A stretch of DNA of 64,000 nt from UBA8514 sp034933685. GTDB lineage: Bacteria > Bacillota > Clostridia > Lachnospirales > Anaerotignaceae. Location: the NCBI GenBank assembly GCA_034933685.1, contig JAYFNB010000011.1, positions 1 to 64,000 of the forward strand, written 5' to 3'. The translations under genes were made by a program, and so were the position numbers. Shown piece by piece: positions 18,474 to 27,205 of the stretch (positions are counted from its first letter, which is position 1; each line of letters opens with the position of its first letter). The notes beneath the pieces are model-generated. The model had not been told where the DNA came from. It did not search any database and worked only from the letters and a program-made list of their open reading frames with translations.

Positions 18474-18971
18474 TTGAAAGTTTATACAACAAAAGCCGTT
18501 GCTGCCTTTTTGGGATTAAGTGAGCGTCGAATTAGGCAGCTTAAAACGGACGGAATAATAAAAGAATACAAAAACGGGTCTGGACTTTATGATTTGCGGG
18601 GCGCGACACAAATGTACATTGCATTTTTAAAAAAAGGATCTGACAACGACGTTGTTGATTATAACAGCGAGAAAGCAAAATTAATAAGAGCAAAGCGCCA
18701 AAACGAAGAATTACAGTTAAGGAGCCGCCAAAAAGAGTTGCACGAGGCAGCAGACATTGAGCGTTTATTATCAACAATGATAATAAATTTTAAAAGCCGT
18801 TTAATGGCAATTCCGGCAAAACTTGCGCCGTTGTTAGCTACAAAAACAGATAAGTCGGAAATATTTAAAATTATTAAATCTGCAACGGACGAGGCTTTAA
18901 AAGAATTATCGGACTACAGCACAGTTTTTAAGGGTGAAGAGGACGAGGACGGCGGGGAGAAGTGGGAATAA
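18474..18971 (+). CDS. Nu1-like terminase small subunit
   Basis: A 165-residue protein with an N-terminal winged-helix motif (TTKAVAAFLGLSERRIRQLKTDGI) and a helical middle (KLIRAKRQNEELQLRSRQKEL, then MAIPAKLAPLLA), the plan of phage packaging protein Nu1. It pairs with the GpA-type large subunit that follows with a one-base overlap. TTG 18474 has GGAGGG eleven bases upstream; the upstream frame from 18366 runs through the cos-like region and is unlikely to be translated. Confidence 0.8.
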   Translation: MKVYTTKAVAAFLGLSERRIRQLKTDGIIKEYKNGSGLYDLRGATQMYIAFLKKGSDNDVVDYNSEKAKLIRAKRQNEELQLRSRQKELHEAADIERLLSTMIINFKSRLMAIPAKLAPLLATKTDKSEIFKIIKSATDEALKELSDYSTVFKGEEDEDGGEKWE

Positions 18972-20803
18972 TGGCAAAGGTTAAACAGCATACGAGAAGG
19001 CTATTTAAAAGGCTTTTAGCGCAGTTACAACCACCTCCAAGCATAACATTAAGTCAATGGGCCGATAAGTACCGCAGATTGTCGCAGGGGGCAAGCGCAG
19101 AGAGTGGACAATGGGACACAAACCGTGCGGAGTATCAAAGGGAAATAATGGATAGCATAAGCAACATTGATGTACAAAAGGTTGTTGTAAAAAGTGGGTC
19201 ACAGATAGGCAAAACAGACGCTTTTTTATTAAACACAATTGGTTATTATATGCACTATGATCCCGCCGCAATTATGGTTTTACAACCGACGCTGACAATG
19301 GCGGAAACATTTAGCAAGGACAGATTAGTTTTAATGCTAAGAGATACCCCAGTATTACAAGATAAAGTAAGCAGCGGGAAAAGATCGGGGAATACAATTT
19401 TACAAAAAATTTTCCCGGGTGGGCACGTAACAATGGTTGGTTCCAATAGCCCCCAGAGTTTAGCAAGTCGCCCAATACGTGTATTATTAGCTGACGAAAT
19501 AGACAGATACCCGGCAAGCGCGGGACAAGAGGGAGACCCGTTATTTTTGGCCAGTAAGAGACAAACAACGTTTTGGAACCGCAAAGAAGTATATGTAAGC
19601 ACGCCCACAATAAAAAATGCAAGCCGCATTGAATTGGAGTATGAACACAGCACACAAGGAGAGTGGAATGTTCCGTGTCCGGAATGTAGAGAACTGCAAC
19701 CGCTTTTATGGCGCAATGTTATTTATGACAAGGAAGATATAAAAAACGTGCGTTATGTATGTGAACATTGTGGAATTATTCTTGACGAAGCCACATGGAA
19801 AGAAAATTTTAAACATGGTTGCTATATCCACAAATACCCGAACAGAAAAGCTAAAGGCTTCCACCTAAACGCATTAGCCAGTACATTACCTGGTGCGGAA
19901 TGGGCAGCAATTGTTGAAGAGTATGTAATGGCCCAGGAAGAGGCTGAAAAAGGCAATTTTGATTTAATTAAAGCATGGTTAAATACAGAAATGGGCGAAA
20001 CGTGGGAAGTAAGCGGCGACGTTCTGGAGGACAAGGAATTATATAAACGATGTGAAGATTACGGGCATGAGGTACCACAGCAAGTTATTTGTTTGACGGC
20101 AGGAGTTGACACGCAAGACGACCGTTTCGAGGTTGAAGTGGTTGGTTGGGGCGTGGAAAAAGAAAGTTTTGGTATTAAATATGCACGTATTTATGGGGAC
20201 ATGAAAGATGAATATATATGGAAAGATTTAGACGCATTTTTGAGCCAAACATTTATAAAACCGGACGGCAGCAAATTAAAAATAATTTGCGCATGTATAG
20301 ACAGTGGCGGCCATTACACAAACGAGGTTTATAAATTCACAAAGGCAAGAGCAGGGCGAAGAATATTCGCGATAAAAGGAAAGGGCGGCGCAGAGGTTGC
20401 CTATATATCGGCGCCAACAAAAAACAACAGATATAAAGCCACTCTTTTTACAATTGGTGTTGATACCGGGAAAAGCCTTTTATATGACCGTTTAAAAGTA
20501 GCTGATCCGGGGCCTAACTATTGTCATTTTCCGTCGGATCCGTCGGCAGGATATGACGAGCGCTATTTTAAAGGAATTACAGCAGAGAAACAAGTGTTAG
20601 TGTACAAAAAAGGTAAGGCGTGTTATTCGTGGGAATTGAAAGACCCAAGTTTTAAGCGAAATGAGCCGTTAGACATTAGGAACTATGCGACGGCAGCCCT
20701 TGAAATTGCAAGCCCGGTATTAAAACCTAAGGAGCCGGAGCAGCAAGGAAAGCCAACAGCAAAGGCAAGCCGTAAGGTAAGAAGCCAAGGTATAAAAATT
20801 TAG
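18971..20803 (+). CDS. terminase large subunit, GpA family
   Basis: A 610-residue packaging motor and nuclease. The N-terminal ATPase region contains KSGSQIGKTDAF (Walker A-like, about 73-84), VLQPTLTMAE and LLADEIDRYP (Walker B). A four-Cys zinc site occurs at CPECRE and CEHCGI (about 235-263). The C-terminal nuclease has GVDTQDDRFEVEVVGWG and CIDSGGH, typical acidic residues. The GpA family implies lambda-type cos packaging. Confidence 0.95.
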   Translation: MAKVKQHTRRLFKRLLAQLQPPPSITLSQWADKYRRLSQGASAESGQWDTNRAEYQREIMDSISNIDVQKVVVKSGSQIGKTDAFLLNTIGYYMHYDPAAIMVLQPTLTMAETFSKDRLVLMLRDTPVLQDKVSSGKRSGNTILQKIFPGGHVTMVGSNSPQSLASRPIRVLLADEIDRYPASAGQEGDPLFLASKRQTTFWNRKEVYVSTPTIKNASRIELEYEHSTQGEWNVPCPECRELQPLLWRNVIYDKEDIKNVRYVCEHCGIILDEATWKENFKHGCYIHKYPNRKAKGFHLNALASTLPGAEWAAIVEEYVMAQEEAEKGNFDLIKAWLNTEMGETWEVSGDVLEDKELYKRCEDYGHEVPQQVICLTAGVDTQDDRFEVEVVGWGVEKESFGIKYARIYGDMKDEYIWKDLDAFLSQTFIKPDGSKLKIICACIDSGGHYTNEVYKFTKARAGRRIFAIKGKGGAEVAYISAPTKNNRYKATLFTIGVDTGKSLLYDRLKVADPGPNYCHFPSDPSAGYDERYFKGITAEKQVLVYKKGKACYSWELKDPSFKRNEPLDIRNYATAALEIASPVLKPKEPEQQGKPTAKASRKVRSQGIKI

Positions 20804-20818
20804 AAAGGTGGTGAAATT

Positions 20819-21055
20819 TTGGGAGCAATAACGCTAACAGTAGCAAAAGCACATTTGGAAATGTGGTTAAAAGCGGACGAAATTGTAACAACGGGACAGG
20901 CTTATAGCATTGGAGACCGGCAGCTAACACGTGCAAATTCAAACGAAATAAGAACCAATATTGAATATTGGAGTAAAAAAGTTACGCAGATTGAAAATTT
21001 AGCCAAAAACAAAGGGCGTAACCGGATGTACAGAATTGTACCAAGAGATTTATAA
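20819..21055 (+). CDS. small head protein, DUF6148/gpW-like
   Basis: A 78-residue protein with the ordered motifs WLKADEIVTTGQAYSIGDRQLTRA and RIVPRDL. Proteins of this type lie between large terminase and portal genes in phages with lambda-like heads and are compared with the head-completion protein gpW. The start is TTG after AAGGTGGTG. Confidence 0.75.
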   Translation: MGAITLTVAKAHLEMWLKADEIVTTGQAYSIGDRQLTRANSNEIRTNIEYWSKKVTQIENLAKNKGRNRMYRIVPRDL

Positions 21056-21073
21056 AGGGAAAGGGGCGGAAAA

Positions 21074-22621
21074 ATGAACATAATTGATAAAACAATAGAA
21101 ATAATTAGCCCCGGAATGGCACTTAAAAGGGCCCATAATAGATATAAATTGCAGGCAATGGAAAATATACAGAATAGTGGTTACAGTCGCCACGGCGCAA
21201 ATACATATAAAAAATCGGTATTGGGTTGGTTTTTCAGAGGTGGAAGCCACAAAGAAGATATTGAGGAAAATTTAGACATATTACGGGATAGAAGCCGTGA
21301 TTTATTTATGGGCGGCGCCAATATCGCAACAGGAGCAATTAAAACAATGCGGACTAATGTTGTTGGTGTAGGCCTAAAGTTAAAAAGCACAATTGATAGG
21401 GAGTATTTAGGGTTAACAGATGAAACAGCGGAAAAGTTGGAACGTGATATTGAACGTGAATTTGCGTTATGGGCTGACAGCACAAGTTGCGATATACAAA
21501 GATTAGACAATTTTGTTGAGTTGCAACAGTTAGCGTTTTTAAATTGGCTTTTAAGTGGTGATGTTTTGGCCACGTTGCCGACAACAAGGCGAGCAGCTTC
21601 CCCGTATGACTTGAGAATAAATTTAATAGAGGGCGACAGACTTTGCAACCCGGCGAATGATTTATTAAACCCTAATATTGTGGCAGGTGTTGAAAACAAT
21701 GAGGTGGGGGAGGTTGTAGCCTACCATGTTGCAAAACATCATCCAAAAGAAACAACCTCAACAATAGCCCAAGAATGGGTAAGGGTTGAAGCATATGGTT
21801 TTAAAACAGGTAGAAAAAATGTACTGCACATTATGAACCGTGAACGCATAGGACAAGTGCGCGGGGTACCGTTTATAGCGCCAGTAATTGAAAATTTAAA
21901 GCAATTAGGACGCTATACAGAGGCGGAATTAATGGCTGCCGTCATATCTGGAATGTATACCATTTTTATTGAAAAGGAGGCATTCGGAGATGGTGGCGCA
22001 GTTGGTCAAGTTGTACCGGAAGAAATGCAGGTTGACGGAGAGGACGAAAGAAGCCTTGAAATAGGTAATGGCGTCGTTTTGGATTTGGAGCCGGGAGAAA
22101 AAGCGCACGATATGAACCCGGGCAGGCCTAACACAGCATTTGACGGCTTTGTCACAAGTATGTGCAGGCAAATTGGCGCAGCGCTTGAAATACCATTTGA
22201 AATACTTTTGAAACATTTTAGCAGCAGCTACAGTGCAAGCAGAGGTGCATTATTGGAGTTTTGGAAAACTGTAAACATGTATCGGGGGTGGCTTGCGTCA
22301 GACTTTTGCCAACCAATATTTGAGGAATTTTTAGCAGAGGCGGTTGCAAAAGGAAGAATTAAAGCACCGGGATTTTTTAGGGATCCAACCATAAGAAAAG
22401 CATACACAGGGGCACAGTGGAATGGGCCAACAACGGGGCAATTAGATCCACTTAAAGAGGTTAACGCTGCAATTAAGCGTGTTGAAAACGGTTTTAGTAC
22501 ATATGGGCGTGAAGCTGTGGAAATGACAAGCACGGATTTTAATAAAAATATTACACAGCTAAAAAGAGAGACTAAAGCATTGCAGGAGGTGCGAGAAATT
22601 GGAAAAAGCAAAGGGCAATAA
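21074..22621 (+). CDS. portal protein, lambda gpB family
   Basis: A 515-residue dodecameric portal candidate. Recognisable segments are YSRHGAN near 37, RSRDLFMGG..ATGAIKTM near 72-90, NLIEGDRLCNPAND near 182, VRGVPFIAPVIENLKQL near 265 and FEILLKHFSSSYSASR near 378. It forms the DNA channel at the capsid vertex. It overlaps the protease gene by 23 bases, as in lambda B-C. Confidence 0.95.
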   Translation: MNIIDKTIEIISPGMALKRAHNRYKLQAMENIQNSGYSRHGANTYKKSVLGWFFRGGSHKEDIEENLDILRDRSRDLFMGGANIATGAIKTMRTNVVGVGLKLKSTIDREYLGLTDETAEKLERDIEREFALWADSTSCDIQRLDNFVELQQLAFLNWLLSGDVLATLPTTRRAASPYDLRINLIEGDRLCNPANDLLNPNIVAGVENNEVGEVVAYHVAKHHPKETTSTIAQEWVRVEAYGFKTGRKNVLHIMNRERIGQVRGVPFIAPVIENLKQLGRYTEAELMAAVISGMYTIFIEKEAFGDGGAVGQVVPEEMQVDGEDERSLEIGNGVVLDLEPGEKAHDMNPGRPNTAFDGFVTSMCRQIGAALEIPFEILLKHFSSSYSASRGALLEFWKTVNMYRGWLASDFCQPIFEEFLAEAVAKGRIKAPGFFRDPTIRKAYTGAQWNGPTTGQLDPLKEVNAAIKRVENGFSTYGREAVEMTSTDFNKNITQLKRETKALQEVREIGKSKGQ

Positions 22622-23714
22622 TAAGTTTTGGAATTTTGTTTCAGTACCGGGGGGAACAACAGCGGATTTATACCTTGACGGGGAAATAAGCAGCGAAAAA
22701 AGTTGGTGGTATGACACAATAACCCCGGCAGATTTCACAAGAGAATTGCAGGCGTTAGGGGACGTAAACACAATTAATGTGCATGTTAACAGCGGAGGCG
22801 GGGACGTATTCGCAGCACATACGATTGCTACACGGCTAAAGGATCATGCAGCACAGATTATTGCTAAAGTGAGTTGGGCAGCAAGTGCAGCAACGATTAT
22901 TGTTGCCGCAGCAGATAGAACGATGATAGCACCGGGCGGTGTGTATATGATACATAACCCTAAAATGTACCCCGGTGGATATTATGAGGCAAAAGACTTT
23001 ATAAAAATGGCAAACAAGTTAGAAGTCATTAAAAACAGCATTATTGAGTGGTACATGGCTAAGACAGGGAAAGAAAAAACGGAATTAGAAGAGGCAATGA
23101 ATGCGGAAACGTGGCACACGGGGCGTGAAGCCGTAGAAAATGGCTATATTGACGAATTGATGTTTGAAGAGGGGACAGAAGAGGAACCGATCATAACAAA
23201 CGAAAATACAGTTGTATTCAATAGCGTTTCTATTGATTTAAAAAACTTGAATGTGCCAACAAAAATTAAGAAGTTATTTAGACCACAGGCGTCAGCAGTT
23301 GAAGCACCGGCGGCAGAGGCTATGGGTATAAGTATAAAGACATTAAATAATGGGGGAGGAAAAGAAATGGAGATTAGAAATGTAGAAGAAATGAAAGTAG
23401 CATTTCCGGAATTTTGCAATCAAATAGCAGAAAACGCCGTGAATGCAGAAAGGGAAAGAATTAAAAATATTGAAGCTGTAACACTTGCGGGCTATGAAGA
23501 AATAGCCAACGCTGCAAAATTTGAAAAGCCAATTACAGCGGGTGAGTTGAGTATGGCAATAATTGCGGATCAGAGAAAACAAGGAACAAAATTTTTAAAT
23601 GAGACACAAGAGGACGTAAGCAACAGCAATGTAAATGAAGTAGGAACCGCACCACAGGAAACAGGCGCAAGCAACACCAATCATTACGACGCAATTATTA
23701 ACAAAGTATTATAA
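22599..23714 (+). CDS. ClpP-type head maturation protease (gpC-like) with C-terminal scaffold
   Basis: A 371-residue serine peptidase of the ClpP/S49-like phage group. Residues about 20-195 carry the fold: INVHVNSGGGDVFAAHTI (oxyanion loop), WAASAATIIV (catalytic Ser), VYMIHNPK (catalytic His). The remainder is acidic and helical and serves as scaffold. TTG start with GGAGGTG upstream. An internal ribosome site at 23352 allows the scaffold to be made alone. Cleaves head proteins during prohead maturation. Confidence 0.92.
   Translation: MEKAKGNNKFWNFVSVPGGTTADLYLDGEISSEKSWWYDTITPADFTRELQALGDVNTINVHVNSGGGDVFAAHTIATRLKDHAAQIIAKVSWAASAATIIVAAADRTMIAPGGVYMIHNPKMYPGGYYEAKDFIKMANKLEVIKNSIIEWYMAKTGKEKTELEEAMNAETWHTGREAVENGYIDELMFEEGTEEEPIITNENTVVFNSVSIDLKNLNVPTKIKKLFRPQASAVEAPAAEAMGISIKTLNNGGGKEMEIRNVEEMKVAFPEFCNQIAENAVNAERERIKNIEAVTLAGYEEIANAAKFEKPITAGELSMAIIADQRKQGTKFLNETQEDVSNSNVNEVGTAPQETGASNTNHYDAIINKVL
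23367..23714 (+). CDS. nested scaffold protein (internal in-frame start)
   Basis: An in-frame ATG at 23367 (residue 257 of the protease) is preceded by TGGGGGAGGAAAAGAA, a strong ribosome site inside the coding sequence. The 115-residue product is acidic and helical. This matches the known lambda C/Nu3 arrangement, in which the scaffold is translated separately from the protease C-terminus. Confidence 0.75.
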   Translation: MEIRNVEEMKVAFPEFCNQIAENAVNAERERIKNIEAVTLAGYEEIANAAKFEKPITAGELSMAIIADQRKQGTKFLNETQEDVSNSNVNEVGTAPQETGASNTNHYDAIINKVL

Positions 23715-23740
23715 TTTGGAAACGAAAAGGAGGAAACAAC

Positions 23741-24037
23741 ATGTTTGAATACACACCAAAAAACAAGTTTGCAGGGCCAGCGCAAGTTGTGACCGAAACG
23801 GACACAGCAACAGCGCAAATTACAGAAATGCAGCCAATTACAACCGCATTTGCACCAGTTGCAGCGGAAACGATTAATAATGTGATAGGGATTGCAGCAC
23901 ATGACGCAGCGAGTGGGGAATTAATCAATTTTTATGCAACAGGAGAATTTTTTGCAGATAGCATTAATTTACCGGTTGGTGTAACAATGGAAGCGCTCAT
24001 ACCCGTGTGCCGAAAGTTAAACATCTATTTCAGATAA
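23741..24037 (+). CDS. head decoration protein, gpD-like
   Basis: A 98-residue Ala/Thr-rich beta protein between protease and major capsid protein. It has FAPVAAETINNVIGIAAHDAASGELINFY followed by VGVTMEALIPVCRKLNIYF, the layout of lambda gpD-type capsid stabilisers. AGGAGG precedes the ATG. Confidence 0.75.
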   Translation: MFEYTPKNKFAGPAQVVTETDTATAQITEMQPITTAFAPVAAETINNVIGIAAHDAASGELINFYATGEFFADSINLPVGVTMEALIPVCRKLNIYFR

Positions 24038-24086
24038 AAGAAACACTAATTAAACAATGACAAAAGTATAAAAAGGAGGCTATAAC

Positions 24087-25145
24087 ATGGCTAATGAAAT
24101 AAGCATTTATGAACCACGAACAATGGCAGGCGTTGTAAAAAGGGTGGCGCCTATCGGTACATTCTTTAGAACTACATTTTTTACTAAGATTACAACACAC
24201 CCAACCAAAAAAATTGATGTTGATTTTAAAAAAGGAAACAGAAAACTAGCACCATTTGTAAGTGAGGTAAAGGGTGGAAAAACAGTACCAAACACAGGAT
24301 TTATAACCAATACATACACACCGCCGCTTGTGGCACCCAACAAGATTACAACAATTGATGATATTTTGACAAGGGCGCCGGGTGAAAGCCTTTACAATGC
24401 GTATTCACCGCAGGAAAGAGCAATTATTAAAATGCGGGATGATTTGGCAGAACTGGACGAAATGACACAACGCAGAATTGAGTATATGTGTTCAACAGCA
24501 ATGACAACGGGTAAAATTCCCGTTATTGGTGATGGTGTTAACTATGAAATTGATTTTGGTTTTGAAAATTACGAAGAAATTACAACATTAACATTAAAGT
24601 GGAGTGACCGAATAAACTCAAGGCCGCTTGAGGATATAAGCAGGTATAAGAGAATTGTACAGCAAAAGGGATTTGTCAATTGTGACGTGCTTGTTTTAGG
24701 TGCTTCCGCAGCAGACGACTTTTTAAACAATGAAACGGTTTTAAAGCAGTTAGATGTTAAAAATGCAGATTTAGCAGTTATTAAGCCGCTGGATTTGCCG
24801 AACGGAGCAACCTATTTAGGCCGTTTAAGTAAAGAAAATTTAAGCGTGTATGTTTACAATGAATGGTATTTAGATGATTGGACAGATCCGGAAACCCCGG
24901 TTGAAAAACCATTAATGCCAGAAGATAGTATTATGCTTGCGAGTACAAAGGCAAATTATACCCTAAATTTCGCAGTGCTTGCGGTTCTTGATCCTCAAAC
25001 ACGGATGTTTACAAGCTATGAGGCGGAAAAGGTGGCCCACACATATATTAAACACAACCCGGATCGTCGTATTATTCAGCTTGACAGCCGCCCATTGCCA
25101 ACACCAAACGAGGTCAACAGTTGGTACGTAGCAAAGGTTAGATAA
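24087..25145 (+). CDS. major capsid protein, lambda gpE family
   Basis: A 352-residue HK97-fold shell protein. Family segments are PIGTFFRTTFF (about 24-34), IDVDFKKGNRKLAPFVS, GESLYNAYSPQERA, and ALAVL-type core strands near the C-terminus with YIKHNPDRRIIQLDSRPLP. Strong AGGAGG ribosome site. It follows the decoration gene as in lambda. Confidence 0.93.
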   Translation: MANEISIYEPRTMAGVVKRVAPIGTFFRTTFFTKITTHPTKKIDVDFKKGNRKLAPFVSEVKGGKTVPNTGFITNTYTPPLVAPNKITTIDDILTRAPGESLYNAYSPQERAIIKMRDDLAELDEMTQRRIEYMCSTAMTTGKIPVIGDGVNYEIDFGFENYEEITTLTLKWSDRINSRPLEDISRYKRIVQQKGFVNCDVLVLGASAADDFLNNETVLKQLDVKNADLAVIKPLDLPNGATYLGRLSKENLSVYVYNEWYLDDWTDPETPVEKPLMPEDSIMLASTKANYTLNFAVLAVLDPQTRMFTSYEAEKVAHTYIKHNPDRRIIQLDSRPLPTPNEVNSWYVAKVR

Positions 25146-25146
25146 T

Positions 25147-25482
25147 ATGAATTTTGAAGAGGCTTTGAATTATGATCTTAACAATGTGTTTAACAATGCG
25201 GCGGAATTTGCGAAGCCTTGTACGGTGTATTATGACGGGGAAGTTTACGAAAACATACCCGTCACAATAACAGGAATGGCGCAGGATAGGAAGAAATCTG
25301 CAAGCGAACATGACGAAGGAATTTTTATAAATGAAATAAAAGCCTATTTGAAAGTGGCAGACATTGAAACGGTACCCCGGAAAAATCATACAATACAGAT
25401 TGACACCGAAGAATATGACATTAAAACCGTAGCCGAAGAAATGGGCGAAATTGTTTTAGTATTGGAGGCGCTTGACGAATGA
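25147..25482 (+). CDS. head-tail joining protein, gpFII-like
   Basis: A 111-residue beta-rich protein starting one base after the capsid stop. CTVYYDGEVYENIPVTITGM and VPRKNHTIQIDTEEYDI fit the FII-type attachment protein at the head-tail interface. Overlaps the next gene by 4 bases. Called from position and fold pattern. Confidence 0.65.
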   Translation: MNFEEALNYDLNNVFNNAAEFAKPCTVYYDGEVYENIPVTITGMAQDRKKSASEHDEGIFINEIKAYLKVADIETVPRKNHTIQIDTEEYDIKTVAEEMGEIVLVLEALDE

Positions 25483-26027
25483 TTGAGATTACATCCGAAC
25501 AAATACAGCGTGTTAATTTGCTTTTGTCTGATGTTCAAAAGGGCCCGCAAAGAATTTTCTATCAAACAATCAACAGGGCCTTAATTAATTTTAAAAGCAC
25601 TGTTATAAAAGGCGTTTCCGGCGTATATGCCATTAAGCAGGCGGACTTGCGTAGAGAAATAAAAACGAAACAGAAAAAAGCAACTGCCAATGATTTATTG
25701 GGTTCTGTTGATTTTGGCGGGAATTTAATAGAGTTGAAAAAATTCAACATACAGCCAAATACAAGCGTTAGCAATTTGCAAGTTGAAGTATTAAAAGGCA
25801 AAAAATACACACTAAAACACGCATATCAAACGGATTTAGGCAATTATGGAACGGCAATATTTGAACGTTTAACGCCTAAGCGTGAAACGTCACAAGAGTT
25901 ATACGGGCCAAGTGCTGCAACTATGATTGCACATGCGGACGTTATAGGGCAGGCGGAGGAAAAAGCGCAGGAAACTATAAATAAACGTATTGAGCATGAA
26001 ATAACAAGAATTTTAAATAAATACTAA
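25479..26027 (+). CDS. minor tail protein, gpZ-like
   Basis: A 182-residue protein with the plan of lambda/P2 tail-completion proteins: N-terminal helices (RINRAL-type segment IFYQTINRALINFKS), KQADLRREIKTKQKKA, then beta strands and YGTAIFERLTPKRETSQELYGPS. Likely completes or joins the tail. Confidence 0.72.
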   Translation: MIEITSEQIQRVNLLLSDVQKGPQRIFYQTINRALINFKSTVIKGVSGVYAIKQADLRREIKTKQKKATANDLLGSVDFGGNLIELKKFNIQPNTSVSNLQVEVLKGKKYTLKHAYQTDLGNYGTAIFERLTPKRETSQELYGPSAATMIAHADVIGQAEEKAQETINKRIEHEITRILNKY

Positions 26028-26041
26028 AGGGGGTGCGATAG

Positions 26042-26530
26042 TTGACGGCAACCAATTTGTTAGACGCCTTAAAAGAATTTATTGAGAACGTAACAAAAGA
26101 TTTAATTTTAGAGGTAAAAACGAAGCAGGGAGAAGAGAAACAGGAGCGTGCGCCTTTAGTTTTTCAAGGGATTTTACCCCGAAAAAGCGAACCAGTACAG
26201 CATGTACCGTATGTACTTATAAAATTTTTAACGGGGAAAGACGGACAAATAACAGGGCAATTTGAAGAAAGCGAAATGAAAACACGCGTTATTATTGTAA
26301 CTTACAGTGAGGACAATGGGCAGGGGTACATAGATACATTAAATGTAATTGACCGTATACGAATAAAACTACTGGAAACAAGGGTATTAAATGATGTTTT
26401 TGGTTTGAAAATGCCGGTTGAATTTACTGTATATGACGACGATACGGGCCCATATACAATAGGTGAACTTTTATTATCATGGGATACACCCACAATACAA
26501 AGGGAGGTAAGTGGAATATGGCAAAAATGA
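26042..26530 (+). CDS. putative tail terminator protein
   Basis: A 162-residue alpha/beta protein. It has VPYVLIKFLTGKDGQ, TRVIIVTYSEDNGQGYIDTLNVIDRIRIKLLE and a C-terminal strand WDTPTIQREV. Position between joining proteins and sheath, with the size and layout of gpU-type tail terminators, supports the call. Start TTG after GGGGGTG. Confidence 0.6.
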   Translation: MTATNLLDALKEFIENVTKDLILEVKTKQGEEKQERAPLVFQGILPRKSEPVQHVPYVLIKFLTGKDGQITGQFEESEMKTRVIIVTYSEDNGQGYIDTLNVIDRIRIKLLETRVLNDVFGLKMPVEFTVYDDDTGPYTIGELLLSWDTPTIQREVSGIWQK

Positions 26531-27192
26531 CAATAGCGGAAGCAAAAAAGGCCGCAGCAGAGGCGGCAGACGAGGCTGTAACATTGGGAGATAAAATCCG
26601 GGAAACAATAACAGATGAAACAGTTTTAGAAATTGCGGATACTTTGGAAAATGAGGCAATAGAAAAGGCGGGAGAGGCAGCCACGGGCGAAAAAGCAGCA
26701 GAGGTAAACGAGGCAGCAACCGCAGCAATGGAAGTAATTGAGAGAATGAAAGTTATTTTAAATGGTGAAATAGTGGCAGCCGGCGAGGGCGGCAAGGAAA
26801 CGGAAGCAGAGGCCGCAGGAGGGGAAGCAGAACAGGAGACAGACACACAGGAACAAAAAGCCCCGGAAGAAACCGAAGAGAAAACGGAGCAGGGAGCAGA
26901 GAAAAAAGAAATACAACAGGAAGAGAAACCACAAGAAGAGGTTAAGCAACAGGAAGAAGTAAAAAGTTACATTTATTTAGGCCCAAGTATAAAAAAACAT
27001 GGACTTAGAGAAAACACTGTTTTTAGAGGGACTAAAAGTGACACTTTGAAACATTTAGAAGCCGCTATTAGTGAGACACCGCAAATTGAAAAATTGATTT
27101 TTGAAACAAAGGACGCAGCAGAAAAAAAGAAGAAAGCAAGAGAAAAAGGAAATAGCATTTTTAACGCATATGAGGCGGTAAGAAAGGCATAA
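26518..27192 (+). CDS. acidic low-complexity phage protein before the sheath
   Basis: A 224-residue protein. Residues 1-85 are Ala/Glu-rich helices, about 90-150 are almost only Glu, Gln, Lys and Ala, and about 152-200 form a small domain (YIYLGPSIKKHGLRENTVF..GTKSDTLKHLEA). The C-terminal domain may bind tail or baseplate while the Glu/Gln linker spans a gap. ATG 26518 after GGGAGG. Function unknown. Confidence 0.65.
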   Translation: MAKMTIAEAKKAAAEAADEAVTLGDKIRETITDETVLEIADTLENEAIEKAGEAATGEKAAEVNEAATAAMEVIERMKVILNGEIVAAGEGGKETEAEAAGGEAEQETDTQEQKAPEETEEKTEQGAEKKEIQQEEKPQEEVKQQEEVKSYIYLGPSIKKHGLRENTVFRGTKSDTLKHLEAAISETPQIEKLIFETKDAAEKKKKAREKGNSIFNAYEAVRKA

Positions 27193-27205
27193 GGAGGGTA
27201 AGAAA

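Noticed and set aside
23684..23928. Leftward Cys-rich frames opposite the decoration-protein gene
   Set aside because: Pure shadow of the GCA/ACA-rich coding strand; no start signals.
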